From Planctomycetaceae bacterium (GTDB lineage: Bacteria > Planctomycetota > Planctomycetia > Pirellulales > Pirellulaceae): a DNA stretch of 34,750 nucleotides. This document shows, piece after piece, positions 24,901 through 32,023 of this stretch; within the stretch, counting starts at the first letter, position 1, and each line of letters opens with the position of its first letter. A program made the position numbers and the translations under genes. The DNA lies in the NCBI GenBank assembly GCA_003233175.1, contig QIKY01000126.1, positions 1 through 34,750 of the forward strand, written 5' to 3'. Below the pieces are notes generated by a model. That model searched no databases, was not told where the DNA came from, and worked only from the letters and a program-made list of their open reading frames with translations.

Positions 24901-26576
24901 TGGTTTTCAAACCAGCCGTGCTCGCGTTTCCATTCTTCACCCTGTTCAGGCGTATTCGGCGAATGAGAAGCCCACTGGAACGCCGTCGCGTTGCCCTGCC
25001 CTTCGTGACAAACCGTGCAGCCCATAATCTCTTTCTTGTGAGGACTCAACGAGCCGACGAAAAGATCGAGACGAGGATGAGAAACGAAAGGATGCGGCAA
25101 GCCCCGCTGCACGCGAATGCGAATCGGCTTACCCCAGGCAACGGAATCGAGAAGCATTCGCTTGGCGGTGGCCACCGTGTGGATGTCGTCGCCATTGATT
25201 TGCAAAATGCGGTCGCCCAACTGCAAGCCGGGCTGTTTCTTGGGCGCGCTCGGCGCGCCTTGCAGGAGTTGGTTGCGAATCTCTTCGGCCGGTAAAAGCG
25301 ACGCATCTTCCTCGCTATCGCCAGCTATTTCATCATCGGCGGCGGCACTACCAGCGGCGGCTTGTGCGGCCAGCGACTCACGTTGCACATCGGCGATGAG
25401 CACATCTTCGGAGCGGATCAACCCCTCGACGGCGAGACGAAATCCATAAACCTGCTCCAGCGTCAGCCGCTCGCCCTCCTCAATTTCGGGCTTGCTATCC
25501 GGCGTTTGAAGAATGAATGTCAACGCATGCTTCGCCTCGTACGCCGGTTTATCGGCGCCGCCGGCCATTGATTTGTCAATCGCTTGATGGCACGTCGTGC
25601 AACGGTCGAACCTCCGTACTTCGCCAAAACTGCCAAAGGGCATGGTGAGCCCCTTGGTCCACAGGTTGTCGATTTTTCGAGGACCATTAAAGCCGTCGAT
25701 GATCGGCAATTCGAGCCAGCGTTTGCCAATGCCAAAGTAGGGAATGTTATCCGAACGTACGAAAAACGTTGACGTCCGATCGTAGATCACTTTCTTCAGG
25801 CGTTCGACTTCCGACTTGCCGTCGGCCAACGCCTTGCTCGCCTCTGTTTCCGGCGCCTTCATTTCAGCAACGATGGATTCCAGGTTCTGTCGATGCTGGC
25901 TGGCCACCTGGTACAAGGCCAGATACTCGTCGACCGCTCGTTTTTTCTCATCGACAAGATCTTGTGCGTCGGCGAGTTTTTGTGCGGCTTCTGGGTCGCC
26001 GGGGTGCATGTCGCGAACCAGAAGCCCTAAATTCGCCAGCACGCTGTCATATTCCGCTGAGTTGAATTTCCGCTGCTGCAGGAACGCTTCTTCGTGGAAG
26101 CGAGCCTCGGCAATCATTCCATTCAAAGTGGCGAAAAATGAAACTCGCTGTTTGGCAACCGCCTTCAGGGCGGCTTCGTCGCTGTCTTCCGACAAAGATT
26201 GCGCTGCTGCGGAAAACCTTTCATACGGCCCGTTGACGGAATCGGCGTCAAACGGCTCGCCCGCCTCCGCAGCGCCACGGGCCATTTCACGAACGAATTT
26301 CTCAACGAGCGCGTGGTCAATCACCGCAGACTCGGCGAGCAGCAAGTCTTTTTCCAAGGATTCAATCGCGCCCGCGGCGCGCGCTTGCTCCGACTCCAAA
26401 CGCAAGCCGTCGAGCGTGGTTTCAATCCGAACCATCTTGCGCTGCACGCCCTTCCATTCGCGGGTGTGGTCGGCGCCGAACATCCAGATGGTCGAGCCAA
26501 ACAACGCCAACGAACTCACGGCGAAGGTGACGTGCAGCAATTTCTGGCTGTAGGTGTATTTTTCTGTTGCGGGCAT
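21903..26576 (-). CDS. Very large octahaem cytochrome c with internal PDZ domain
   Basis: The product has 1557 residues. One N-terminal membrane helix (about 12-34) is followed by a long helical, coiled-coil-like region (40-265). Eight CxxCH motifs follow, at 326-330, 520-524, 575-579, 611-615, 814-818, 999-1003, 1163-1167 and 1442-1446. A PDZ-like domain (about 445-495, LGDRILQINGDDIHTV) separates the first and second haem. Several haem segments repeat a cytochrome c theme with RMPRFF, KMPNLF or RMPKFNL methionines downstream. It lies directly behind the two cytochrome b genes, in the position where a bc complex has its cytochrome c subunit, so it probably replaces cytochrome c1. Runs of eight and nine G occur in the coding strand near 22310-22331, just before the last haem. 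Confidence 0.9.
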   Translation of the reverse strand: MPATEKYTYSQKLLHVTFAVSSLALFGSTIWMFGADHTREWKGVQRKMVRIETTLDGLRLESEQARAAGAIESLEKDLLLAESAVIDHALVEKFVREMARGAAEAGEPFDADSVNGPYERFSAAAQSLSEDSDEAALKAVAKQRVSFFATLNGMIAEARFHEEAFLQQRKFNSAEYDSVLANLGLLVRDMHPGDPEAAQKLADAQDLVDEKKRAVDEYLALYQVASQHRQNLESIVAEMKAPETEASKALADGKSEVERLKKVIYDRTSTFFVRSDNIPYFGIGKRWLELPIIDGFNGPRKIDNLWTKGLTMPFGSFGEVRRFDRCTTCHQAIDKSMAGGADKPAYEAKHALTFILQTPDSKPEIEEGERLTLEQVYGFRLAVEGLIRSEDVLIADVQRESLAAQAAAGSAAADDEIAGDSEEDASLLPAEEIRNQLLQGAPSAPKKQPGLQLGDRILQINGDDIHTVATAKRMLLDSVAWGKPIRIRVQRGLPHPFVSHPRLDLFVGSLSPHKKEIMGCTVCHEGQGNATAFQWASHSPNTPEQGEEWKREHGWFENHHWIFPMAPKRFAESSCLKCHHEVVDLEPSEKFPEPPAPKLVRGHLLIKKYGCYGCHEINGHNGVERNGPDLRLEPNVFAAAQQLKSFESFGQLSPEVQSWVEELISHPDRTGVQQQAYAALTEDAASEEPVLAAVAQNLIPLLKQGDTPGELRKAGPALRFAAKKLDKAFLFDWITNPLQFRPSTRMPRFFGMHKHIQNDASSMHRANDFEPLEAAALATYLLERSQQFDYIAPPEGAAPADVARGQVAFETRGCLACHTHDSFPEVAKYRDPAAIVQGPDLSSIGSKFDPERNPDGPRWLYSWIREPARYHVRTKMPNLFLDAEKNAEGVLIDPAADIVAYLLTSRSDDWSASYPAGLVFDADGNLPDGELKDALKSFSLEKLEKAFFKRKARQYYEEGIPADVGATMKGSDVELIGQGISDKQRMLFIGHKTIGKYGCYACHDIPGFEDAKPIGTALADWGRKDTSKIAFEHIGQYLQSQGHAAHGESESAHSEAGHSEAVGASDELPAFYEESLLSGSRTGFIYQKLRDPRGYDYDKTHNKTYDEWLRMPQFPFDNDEREAVITFVLGLVAEPPADQFVYHPSPREKAIMEGRKILAKFNCGSCHLLETEKWDIAFQEGDLLPQPVAETFPFVNHQFSADEVAASLEVDDAGLLHGHISGMPSIGDAEAKPLVYDDEGDQIEEGDDYDPRTLEYAFDLWRPAVLGGETYQSGVLPLTIRWEMIRRKQRAQGGVLARALLGRATELEKQVNPNAKGSEAWAWLPPPLVGEGAKVQSKWLYDFLIDPYPIRPAVLLRMPKFNLSSDDAEKLVNYFAAKDNAEYPYSFTSRRREEQRSAAQQAFLKRASASGGKGSGGGSEGGAEGVSSYDAAMRIVTDNNYCIKCHLVGDFEPKGSARAKAPNLAAVYERLHADYLRTWLANPKRLLPYTAMPVNVPYKANAPHLGGVSQELYPGSSVEQVEGLVDFLMNYDDYAKRKTIVSGMVKEAPPEKETPAP

Positions 26577-26614
26577 CGATTACGACTCCGCCGAAACGGC
26601 GGGCGCCTCCATCC

Positions 26615-28000
26615 TTACAAATTGAGAAAATACTCGGGTATGGAAATGAAGTATTTCAGATTGACAGACCAACGTAGAATCATCTTGAGCGGCAGCAGGC
26701 CCATCATGAGCATCAAGTTCGACAAAACCATGAAGCGGATGAACCCCATCTTGATGAAAAACTTCCGCATGAAAGTCGCGGCCATTACCGGCGGCAGCAG
26801 CACTAGGTAGCCAATAATGAAAACTATTCCAGGCGATTCACGGTAAGCGATATAAAGAAACTGCTTGAGCCCCCCCGAACCTTCCGGCGCCTTGGGGCGG
26901 GCGACGCCGAACAGGTCGTTCCAGAACCACTGGGAAAGATCAACGTTGCTGAGCGCCTCGACTTTGTGGGTGTCCCAAGTTTCAAAGGGATGAAAAAAGT
27001 TCCAGTTCGGACCGCGAAGGAAGGTTCCCATAACGATCAACGTCACCCAGAGGACCAAAAACCCGAATTGAAAATTCAGGTAGGCGAATTTGCGTTGGCT
27101 GATCGTGTAATAACCGTTGCCCAACTTATTGAAATCGAGATAGGGAATCGCGATCAGGCCGAACAGAATCACACTCGGCAGAACGACGCCCGCCATCCAG
27201 GGATCGTAATAGACCAGCATTTCCTGGAGGCCGAGGAAATACCACGGCGCCTTGGAGGGATTCGGCGTTTTTACACTGCTGGCCGGTTCTTCCAGCGGCG
27301 CCTGCAAGAGCAGCCCCCAAACCAACAACAGAGCCAACACCGCCACCATGCAGATCAGTTCGGTGTAGACCAAATCAGGCCAGACGAGCACTTTTTCGTT
27401 ATCGACCGACTCCAACGGCGGTTCGCCGCGCAGGGCGCGGTCGTCGTTGGCAACCGCTCGGCTGGTCGCCAGCCAGGTGAAGAAACCCAGAAGGAACATC
27501 AGGCCGACAATCGGCACGTTATCCGCTTTCGTGACAATCGCGGAAAAACTCTGGTTCGTCATGGAGAATCCCATGAACAACAACACCAGATTAAAACAAG
27601 ACCAAGCCACGACCGGCTTGACGAAAAAACGCCGCATCCAAAACAAGGAGCCAAAGAAAACCAGCGAACCCACGGTATACACGGTGGGATTCACCCAGTA
27701 GTCAATCGTGTCGATGACGACCGTTGGCAGCGAGACCCACCACATCATATAGGGGTCGCCGCTAAAGGCCAGCGGCGAAAGCGCCACGAAGTAAGTCGCG
27801 ACCAACAACCACAGTATCGGCGTGGTGAAGGGCAGGGAATACAGCCCGAAAACATTTACGCGGAAGAGCGTCACTCCACGGCCCGATTCCCACAGAAACG
27901 CGGCCGCAATGGCGTTCATGATCGCCAAACTGAGGTAGAACACGCCCAAAAACGCAGCCATGCCCGCAAGGAATTCCGCCTGACTGAGGTGACCGTGCAT
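26615..28000 (-). CDS. Cytochrome b C-terminal subunit (subunit IV-like) with extra membrane domains
   Basis: The product has 461 residues, far longer than the ~160 residues of a b6f subunit IV. Residues ~207-330 are the recognisable part: PDLVYTEL, PLEEPASSVKTPNPSKAPWYFLGLQEML and three membrane helices. The bc1 PEWY motif appears as APWY, so the quinol-site glutamate is missing at that place. About six extra helices precede it (residues 8-180) and two follow (388-445), about eleven in all. With the separate N-terminal subunit it would form the quinol-oxidising cytochrome b core. The role of the extra helices is unknown. It is 94 bp behind the cytochrome b N-terminal gene and 38 bp ahead of the octahaem cytochrome. 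Confidence 0.88.
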   Translation of the reverse strand: MHGHLSQAEFLAGMAAFLGVFYLSLAIMNAIAAAFLWESGRGVTLFRVNVFGLYSLPFTTPILWLLVATYFVALSPLAFSGDPYMMWWVSLPTVVIDTIDYWVNPTVYTVGSLVFFGSLFWMRRFFVKPVVAWSCFNLVLLFMGFSMTNQSFSAIVTKADNVPIVGLMFLLGFFTWLATSRAVANDDRALRGEPPLESVDNEKVLVWPDLVYTELICMVAVLALLLVWGLLLQAPLEEPASSVKTPNPSKAPWYFLGLQEMLVYYDPWMAGVVLPSVILFGLIAIPYLDFNKLGNGYYTISQRKFAYLNFQFGFLVLWVTLIVMGTFLRGPNWNFFHPFETWDTHKVEALSNVDLSQWFWNDLFGVARPKAPEGSGGLKQFLYIAYRESPGIVFIIGYLVLLPPVMAATFMRKFFIKMGFIRFMVLSNLMLMMGLLPLKMILRWSVNLKYFISIPEYFLNL

Positions 28001-28094
28001 TTATCCGTCGCCCTTGGGCTCTATAACACCAACGCTGCCAGCAAATCGAGCCGCAGCACTTATTTGAAAAACATCCGAACGAGCACGAATCGCA

Positions 28095-28871
28095 TTACAG
28101 AGGCCCGCTAATGCCGCCGTCTTTCCGAATGCGCCAGAAGTGAATCGCCAACAGCAAGGCGGCGCCCAGGGGAATCGCCACACAGTGAAGAACATAAAAG
28201 CGGTTCAGCGTTTCCTCACCGACAAAACGGGCGCCCAAGGTTAAAAAGCGAGCGTCCGAGGCATTGGTTATCATATCGATGCCGCCGACCGTCAACAGTG
28301 CGGCGCCAGGGCCTTCATTCCCCAAAAACGGAGTAGCGCGGGCCATGTTGGAGCCGACCGTAATGGCCCAAATCGCCAACTGATCCCACGGCAGAAGATA
28401 CCCGGTAAAAGACAACAACAGCGTCAGCAGCAACAAAATAACGCCCAGCACCCAATTGAACTCGCGCGGCGGTTTGTAACTACCGGTTAGAAACACCCGA
28501 TACATATGCAACCACACCGTGATCACCATCGCGTGCGCGCCCCAACGATGCAACTCCCGCAACACCCCCAGCGAAACAACGTCGCGCAGCGCGACAATAT
28601 CGGAATACGCCCACTCGACCGTCGGCCGATAGTAGAACATCAGCAATACGCCAGTGACTGTTTCCACCAGAAACAGGAAAAATGTTATGCCGCCCATGCA
28701 CCATGTATAGCTTAGGGCAATTCCCTGTTTCTTCGCCGAAACAGGATGCAAATGCAGGAAAAAGTTCGTCAGCATCACCACGATGCGGTTTCGCCGATCC
28801 ACCGGCATCGGGTGGCGAATTATACTTTTCCAAATCTGCGAATTGCGAATGATTTCGCTCAGACTATCCAT
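28095..28871 (-). CDS. Cytochrome b N-terminal subunit (b6-like) of a bc/b6f-type complex
   Basis: The product has 258 residues and four membrane helices carrying two bis-histidine b haems. The first pair is in [20 protein letters not shown] (spacing 13) and the second in [20 protein letters not shown] (spacing 14, as in cytochrome b6). The segment [20 protein letters not shown] keeps the cysteine that in b6f and Bacillus-type complexes binds the extra haem ci, followed by [14 protein letters not shown]. The quinol-site stretch [16 protein letters not shown] is also conserved. The protein thus looks b6-like rather than mitochondrial. It follows the Rieske gene and precedes the separate C-terminal subunit. 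Confidence 0.92.
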   Translation of the reverse strand: MDSLSEIIRNSQIWKSIIRHPMPVDRRNRIVVMLTNFFLHLHPVSAKKQGIALSYTWCMGGITFFLFLVETVTGVLLMFYYRPTVEWAYSDIVALRDVVSLGVLRELHRWGAHAMVITVWLHMYRVFLTGSYKPPREFNWVLGVILLLLTLLLSFTGYLLPWDQLAIWAITVGSNMARATPFLGNEGPGAALLTVGGIDMITNASDARFLTLGARFVGEETLNRFYVLHCVAIPLGAALLLAIHFWRIRKDGGISGPL

Positions 28872-28943
28872 ATCATATCAACAAGTAGGACGATCAACTT
28901 CAGTACCACGCGGCGAACCGCCGCTACCACCCAAACGAATACC

Positions 28944-28990
28944 GCTTAAACCAAAACCCCGCTCAAACCAAAACCCCGCTCAAACCAAAA
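28944..28990. repeat. 17-bp tandem repeat that contains the Rieske stop codon
   Basis: Units of the form GCTYAAACCAAAACCCC begin at 28944, 28961 and 28978; the last unit diverges in its final bases. On the minus strand each unit repeats the end of the Rieske gene (GTTTTGGTTTGA), so the TGA stop (28982-28980) lies in the first unit read and the next copy repeats the tail behind it. It appears to have arisen by duplication of the gene end. Confidence 0.7.
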
Positions 28991-30164
28991 CAAAGCATGC
29001 GGGATTGCTCCACTGCCCCATCTCTTCTTGAAAGGTTTGACTCTTATCCACTTCAAGCTGCCCATCGTCTGCAACCCGGATTGCGTAACGCTCCAACGGC
29101 CTGGGGGCGGGGCCTTCGAAATTAACGCCATCCTTATAAAACCCGCTGCCATGGCATGGGCATTTGAACTTCTGCTCCGCCTCCAGCCAGTTCGGCGTGC
29201 AGCCTAGGTGCGTACAAACGGTCTTGAGGGCATAAATTTCCATCTGCCCTTCATACGCGCTCTCCACGATCCAGACACCGAACTGCGCCTTGAATTTCGT
29301 CTGCACCTGCCCTTCGCCCAGTTCACTAGGAAAGCCGACCTTGAAAACGGTTGGCGGCTCCGTCAAGACATTCGGAAACATAAAACGCGCCAGCCCCAGC
29401 ACCCACAATAAATGCGTGACCACCAACGACGTCAATCCGGTCGCCCAATAGGAGCCAAACAAAACTCCCGCCATCGATAAAAAGAATCCGCGGCGGCCTT
29501 CCGCAGCAGGCTGTACCGGCTGGGAACGACGGAACGACGGCCGCTCCGGCATAGGAGGCGCCGCCTTCTTTCCAGTTGCCTTCTTTCCAGCAGACTTCGA
29601 CGATCTCGCCGAACCGCCAGCTACAGAACCACCCGCTTCCTTCGCAGCCGCCTTACTTACCGGACCCCGCTTCCCCGCGCGCGCCGCCGCCAAAATACTC
29701 GAAGTATCAGCCGGAGCGGCGGCATCAGCCGCACTCGCCTTCGTGGCGGACTTCGCAGCGGCGGGCGACTTCTTCTTGCCGCCCCCTGCCGCCGGAGCCT
29801 TTTTGGCGGGCTTCTCTCCCGACGCCCCACCCGAACCCCCCCCACGCGCCGCAGCCAGCATTTCAGCCACGCTCATTTTGCGGGGGTCGCCCGCGGGAGC
29901 CGCTGCTTTGGCAGCCGGCGGTTCCGCCGACGATTCCTGGGAGGGAACGTCTTCGGCTGGCTTCTCCGAACGGGCGGCAGCCAGCATGTCGGCCACGCTC
30001 ATCTTTTTCGGATCGCCCACAGTTTTCGGATCGGCCGATTTCTTCGGAGATTCCACCGCTGCATCAGAAGCCGATCGCGATTCCGCGCCAGCATCACCCC
30101 CGGCGTCAGCAGCCCGACAGGAGGCCAGAATATCCTCAATGGAAGGTTTTTTCGCGTCTGCCAT
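28980..30164 (-). CDS. Rieske iron-sulphur protein with repeat-bearing N-terminal extension
   Basis: The product has 394 residues. The Rieske fold is at the C-terminus: CTHLGC (Cys317, His319, Cys322) and CPCHGSGF (Cys335, Cys337, His338) bind the 2Fe-2S cluster, with Cys322-Cys337 as the expected disulphide. One membrane helix precedes it (about 226-262). Residues 1-210 are an unusual Ala/Lys/Ser-rich extension with four copies of a short amphipathic motif: SIEDILAS (8-15), KMSVADMLAAAR (54-65), KMSVAEMLAAAR (96-107) and SSILAAAR (155-162). The extension should lie in the cytoplasm; its partner is unknown. It is the first gene of the respiratory array. The ATG at 30164 is preferred to one at 30221. 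Confidence 0.92.
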   Translation of the reverse strand: MADAKKPSIEDILASCRAADAGGDAGAESRSASDAAVESPKKSADPKTVGDPKKMSVADMLAAARSEKPAEDVPSQESSAEPPAAKAAAPAGDPRKMSVAEMLAAARGGGSGGASGEKPAKKAPAAGGGKKKSPAAAKSATKASAADAAAPADTSSILAAARAGKRGPVSKAAAKEAGGSVAGGSARSSKSAGKKATGKKAAPPMPERPSFRRSQPVQPAAEGRRGFFLSMAGVLFGSYWATGLTSLVVTHLLWVLGLARFMFPNVLTEPPTVFKVGFPSELGEGQVQTKFKAQFGVWIVESAYEGQMEIYALKTVCTHLGCTPNWLEAEQKFKCPCHGSGFYKDGVNFEGPAPRPLERYAIRVADDGQLEVDKSQTFQEEMGQWSNPACFVLV

Positions 30165-30241
30165 GCCTACCAACTCAAAGCACGAACAAGCAAACCTGGC
30201 AGGACGCCACCGATCGGCCACACTGCACTGAATGCCGTAAC

Positions 30242-30270
30242 TATATAACTAAAAACAACTTATGATGCAA
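30242..30270 (-). promoter_or_regulatory. Candidate promoter of the respiratory array
   Basis: On the minus strand TTGCAT (30270-30265) and TATATA (30247-30242) are separated by 17 bp, a sigma-70-like arrangement. Transcription would start near 30235 and leave a leader of about 70 nt before the Rieske ATG. This is the only clearly promoter-like site in the divergent region. It was picked by eye. Confidence 0.4.
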
Positions 30271-30599
30271 CAATCCCTGGCGGAACACACCCTTGTGATA
30301 TTTTTCACGAAGACGACTGTTTGTACCCCAACTGGCCGGCATGTCAACCGGTGAAGCGAGCGCCGGCGCCAGATAAAAGGAATTTATCAATTCGCTGCGT
30401 CTTGGCGAAGCCCCTCACATAAAGATTCCGACTATTTATATCTGCCATTTGTGGCCGTAATGTCGGCGTGTGGTTTCCGACAAGACGTTGCTTCCCTAGA
30501 ATCTGCGTTTGAGAAGCCCGGCATCTGAACCGGGACAGTAAGTTTTCCACGCTTTCCGAGCAGACGCCTCAACAATACCTCTGGGTGAATGGAACAGTC
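30271..30599. other. Divergent intergenic region between the Rieske gene and purD
   Basis: No gene is supported. Besides the candidate minus-strand promoter just to the left, the region carries repeat copy B (30508-30560) immediately upstream of purD. The purD promoter must lie here, but no clear -35/-10 pair was found. Confidence 0.5.
30508..30560. repeat. GAAGCCCGGC dispersed repeat, copy B
   Basis: This copy matches 1454-1521 at its TTTGAGAAGCC start, CTGAACCGGGA middle and CCACGCTTTCCGAG end, but lacks the second arm of the palindrome. It lies in the leader or promoter region of purD, 40 bp before the ATG, while copy A sits at a gene 3' end. Confidence 0.55.
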
Positions 30600-31919
30600 A
30601 TGAAAGTGATGGTGGTTGGCTCGAACGGCCGGGAACATGCTCTGGCCTGGAAGCTTGCTCAAAGCGCGCTAGTCGATCGCGTTTTTGTGGCGCCGGGCAA
30701 TGCTGGCACGGCGGCGGACGCGGAAAATGTTTCTATTTCGGCGACCGACATTGCCGGACTCTTGGCCTTCGCGCGAGAAAACCAAGTCGGACTGACGGTT
30801 GTCGGCCCTGAGGCGCCGCTTTGCGCGGGCATTGTCGACGCTTTTCAGGAAGCAAAGCTTCCTATTTTTGGCCCGGCCCGAAATGCGGCTCGCCTCGAAG
30901 GCAGCAAGATTTTCTGCAAAAAATTGCTTCGCGCCGCCGATGTCCCCACGGCCGATTACCAGGCGTTTCGCGATGAAGAAAGCGCCTCGCAATACATGCT
31001 CGACCGCTACCCCAACGGAACCGACCCCACGCCGGTGGTGGTCAAAGCCGATGGCCTAGCCGCCGGCAAGGGTGTGATTGTCTGCAAAACACGCGACGAC
31101 GCCCTGCGGGCAATTGCGCGTATTGCCGGAGAACGGGAATTCGGCTCCGCCGGCGATGAGCTTATTATCGAAGAACGACTCGACGGCCAGGAAGCCAGCA
31201 TTCTCGCAATCACCGACGGCCGCACGATTGTCACCTTGCCGCCGGCACAAGACCACAAACCCGCCGGCGATAACGACACCGGCCCGAATACCGGCGGCAT
31301 GGGCGCCTTTTCACCCACGCCCTTGCTCGACGAGGCCACGCTCGATTGGGTCAACGAACATGTGTTGGTGCCGACCGTGCATGGCCTCAAACGCGGCCGA
31401 ACGCCGTTCAGCGGCGTCCTCTACGCCGGACTCATGCTGACCAACCAGGGCCCCAAGGTGCTCGAATACAATGTTCGTTTCGGAGACCCCGAATGCCAGC
31501 CGCTGATGATGCGGCTCAAGTCCGACCTAGCCGAACTGCTGTTGGCCACAGTGGAAGGCCGCCTCGACCAAATCAAGCACCTGGAGTGGGACCCGCGCCC
31601 GGCGGTTTGCGTCGTGATGGCCAGCGAAGGGTATCCGGGACCGTACAAAACCGCCTTTCCGATTCGCGGTCTGGAAGAGGCCTCGCAACTCGACGACGTG
31701 AAAGTTTTCCACGCCGGAACGAAAATCGTCGACGGCAACGTGGTCACCGGCGGCGGCCGCGTGTTGGGTGTCACGGCGTTGGGCGATTCCATCTCGGCCG
31801 CCAAGCTGCAAGCCTACAAGGCCGTCAAATGCATTCGCTGGCATGGAGCGTGGTGCCGCAAAGACATTTCCGACAAAGCCCTTGATCCCGACGCCATGCG
31901 TTTCCGCTGGAAACCGTAA
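30600..31919 (+). CDS. purD: Phosphoribosylamine-glycine ligase (GAR synthetase)
   Basis: The product has 439 residues. It catalyses the second step of purine synthesis, ATP-dependent joining of glycine to phosphoribosylamine. The N-terminal MKVMVVGSNGREHALAWKL nucleotide-binding motif, GPEAPLCAGIVDAF, the ATP-grasp region (VVKADGLAAGKGVIVC; LIIEERLDGQEASILAITDG), AQDHKPAGDNDTGPNTGGMGAFSP and VLEYNVRFGDPECQPLMMRL are all present in order. The ATG at 30600 starts exactly at the family N-terminus; an in-frame ATG at 30585 adds five residues. It is transcribed divergently from the respiratory array, with no other purine gene in the window. The C-terminus (about 410-439) looks more divergent than the rest. 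Confidence 0.96.
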   Translation: MKVMVVGSNGREHALAWKLAQSALVDRVFVAPGNAGTAADAENVSISATDIAGLLAFARENQVGLTVVGPEAPLCAGIVDAFQEAKLPIFGPARNAARLEGSKIFCKKLLRAADVPTADYQAFRDEESASQYMLDRYPNGTDPTPVVVKADGLAAGKGVIVCKTRDDALRAIARIAGEREFGSAGDELIIEERLDGQEASILAITDGRTIVTLPPAQDHKPAGDNDTGPNTGGMGAFSPTPLLDEATLDWVNEHVLVPTVHGLKRGRTPFSGVLYAGLMLTNQGPKVLEYNVRFGDPECQPLMMRLKSDLAELLLATVEGRLDQIKHLEWDPRPAVCVVMASEGYPGPYKTAFPIRGLEEASQLDDVKVFHAGTKIVDGNVVTGGGRVLGVTALGDSISAAKLQAYKAVKCIRWHGAWCRKDISDKALDPDAMRFRWKP

Positions 31920-31950
31920 AAGCCGCTCAAGCAATCAGGCTTCATTTTTG
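31918..31950 (+). terminator. Weak terminator-like hairpin behind purD
   Basis: AAGCC and GGCTT form a 5-bp stem around a loop of about 13 nt and are followed by the T-rich CATTTTTGTTG. The stem is short, so this is only a candidate. Confidence 0.3.
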
Positions 31951-31951
31951 T

Positions 31952-31995
31952 TGTGATATCAATGCCTGCCATCTGTGATACCGATGCCTGCCATC
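31952..31995. repeat. 22-bp direct repeat between convergent genes
   Basis: TGTGATATCAATGCCTGCCATC (31952-31973) is followed at once by a copy with two changes (31974-31995). It lies between the convergent ends of purD and the secreted-protein gene. Confidence 0.6.
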
Positions 31996-32023
31996 GCGGA
32001 ACGGGTTGTAGTTGGAGCGGAGG

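Noticed and set aside
26966..28111. Plus-strand open frame of 381 codons antisense to the cytochrome b C-terminal gene
   Set aside because: It has the same reverse-frame composition and no family features; the minus-strand gene explains the region.
29576..30265. Plus-strand open frame of 229 codons opposite the Rieske extension
   Set aside because: It is Pro/Ser/Arg-rich because the opposite strand encodes an Ala/Lys-rich tail; there is no independent evidence for a gene.
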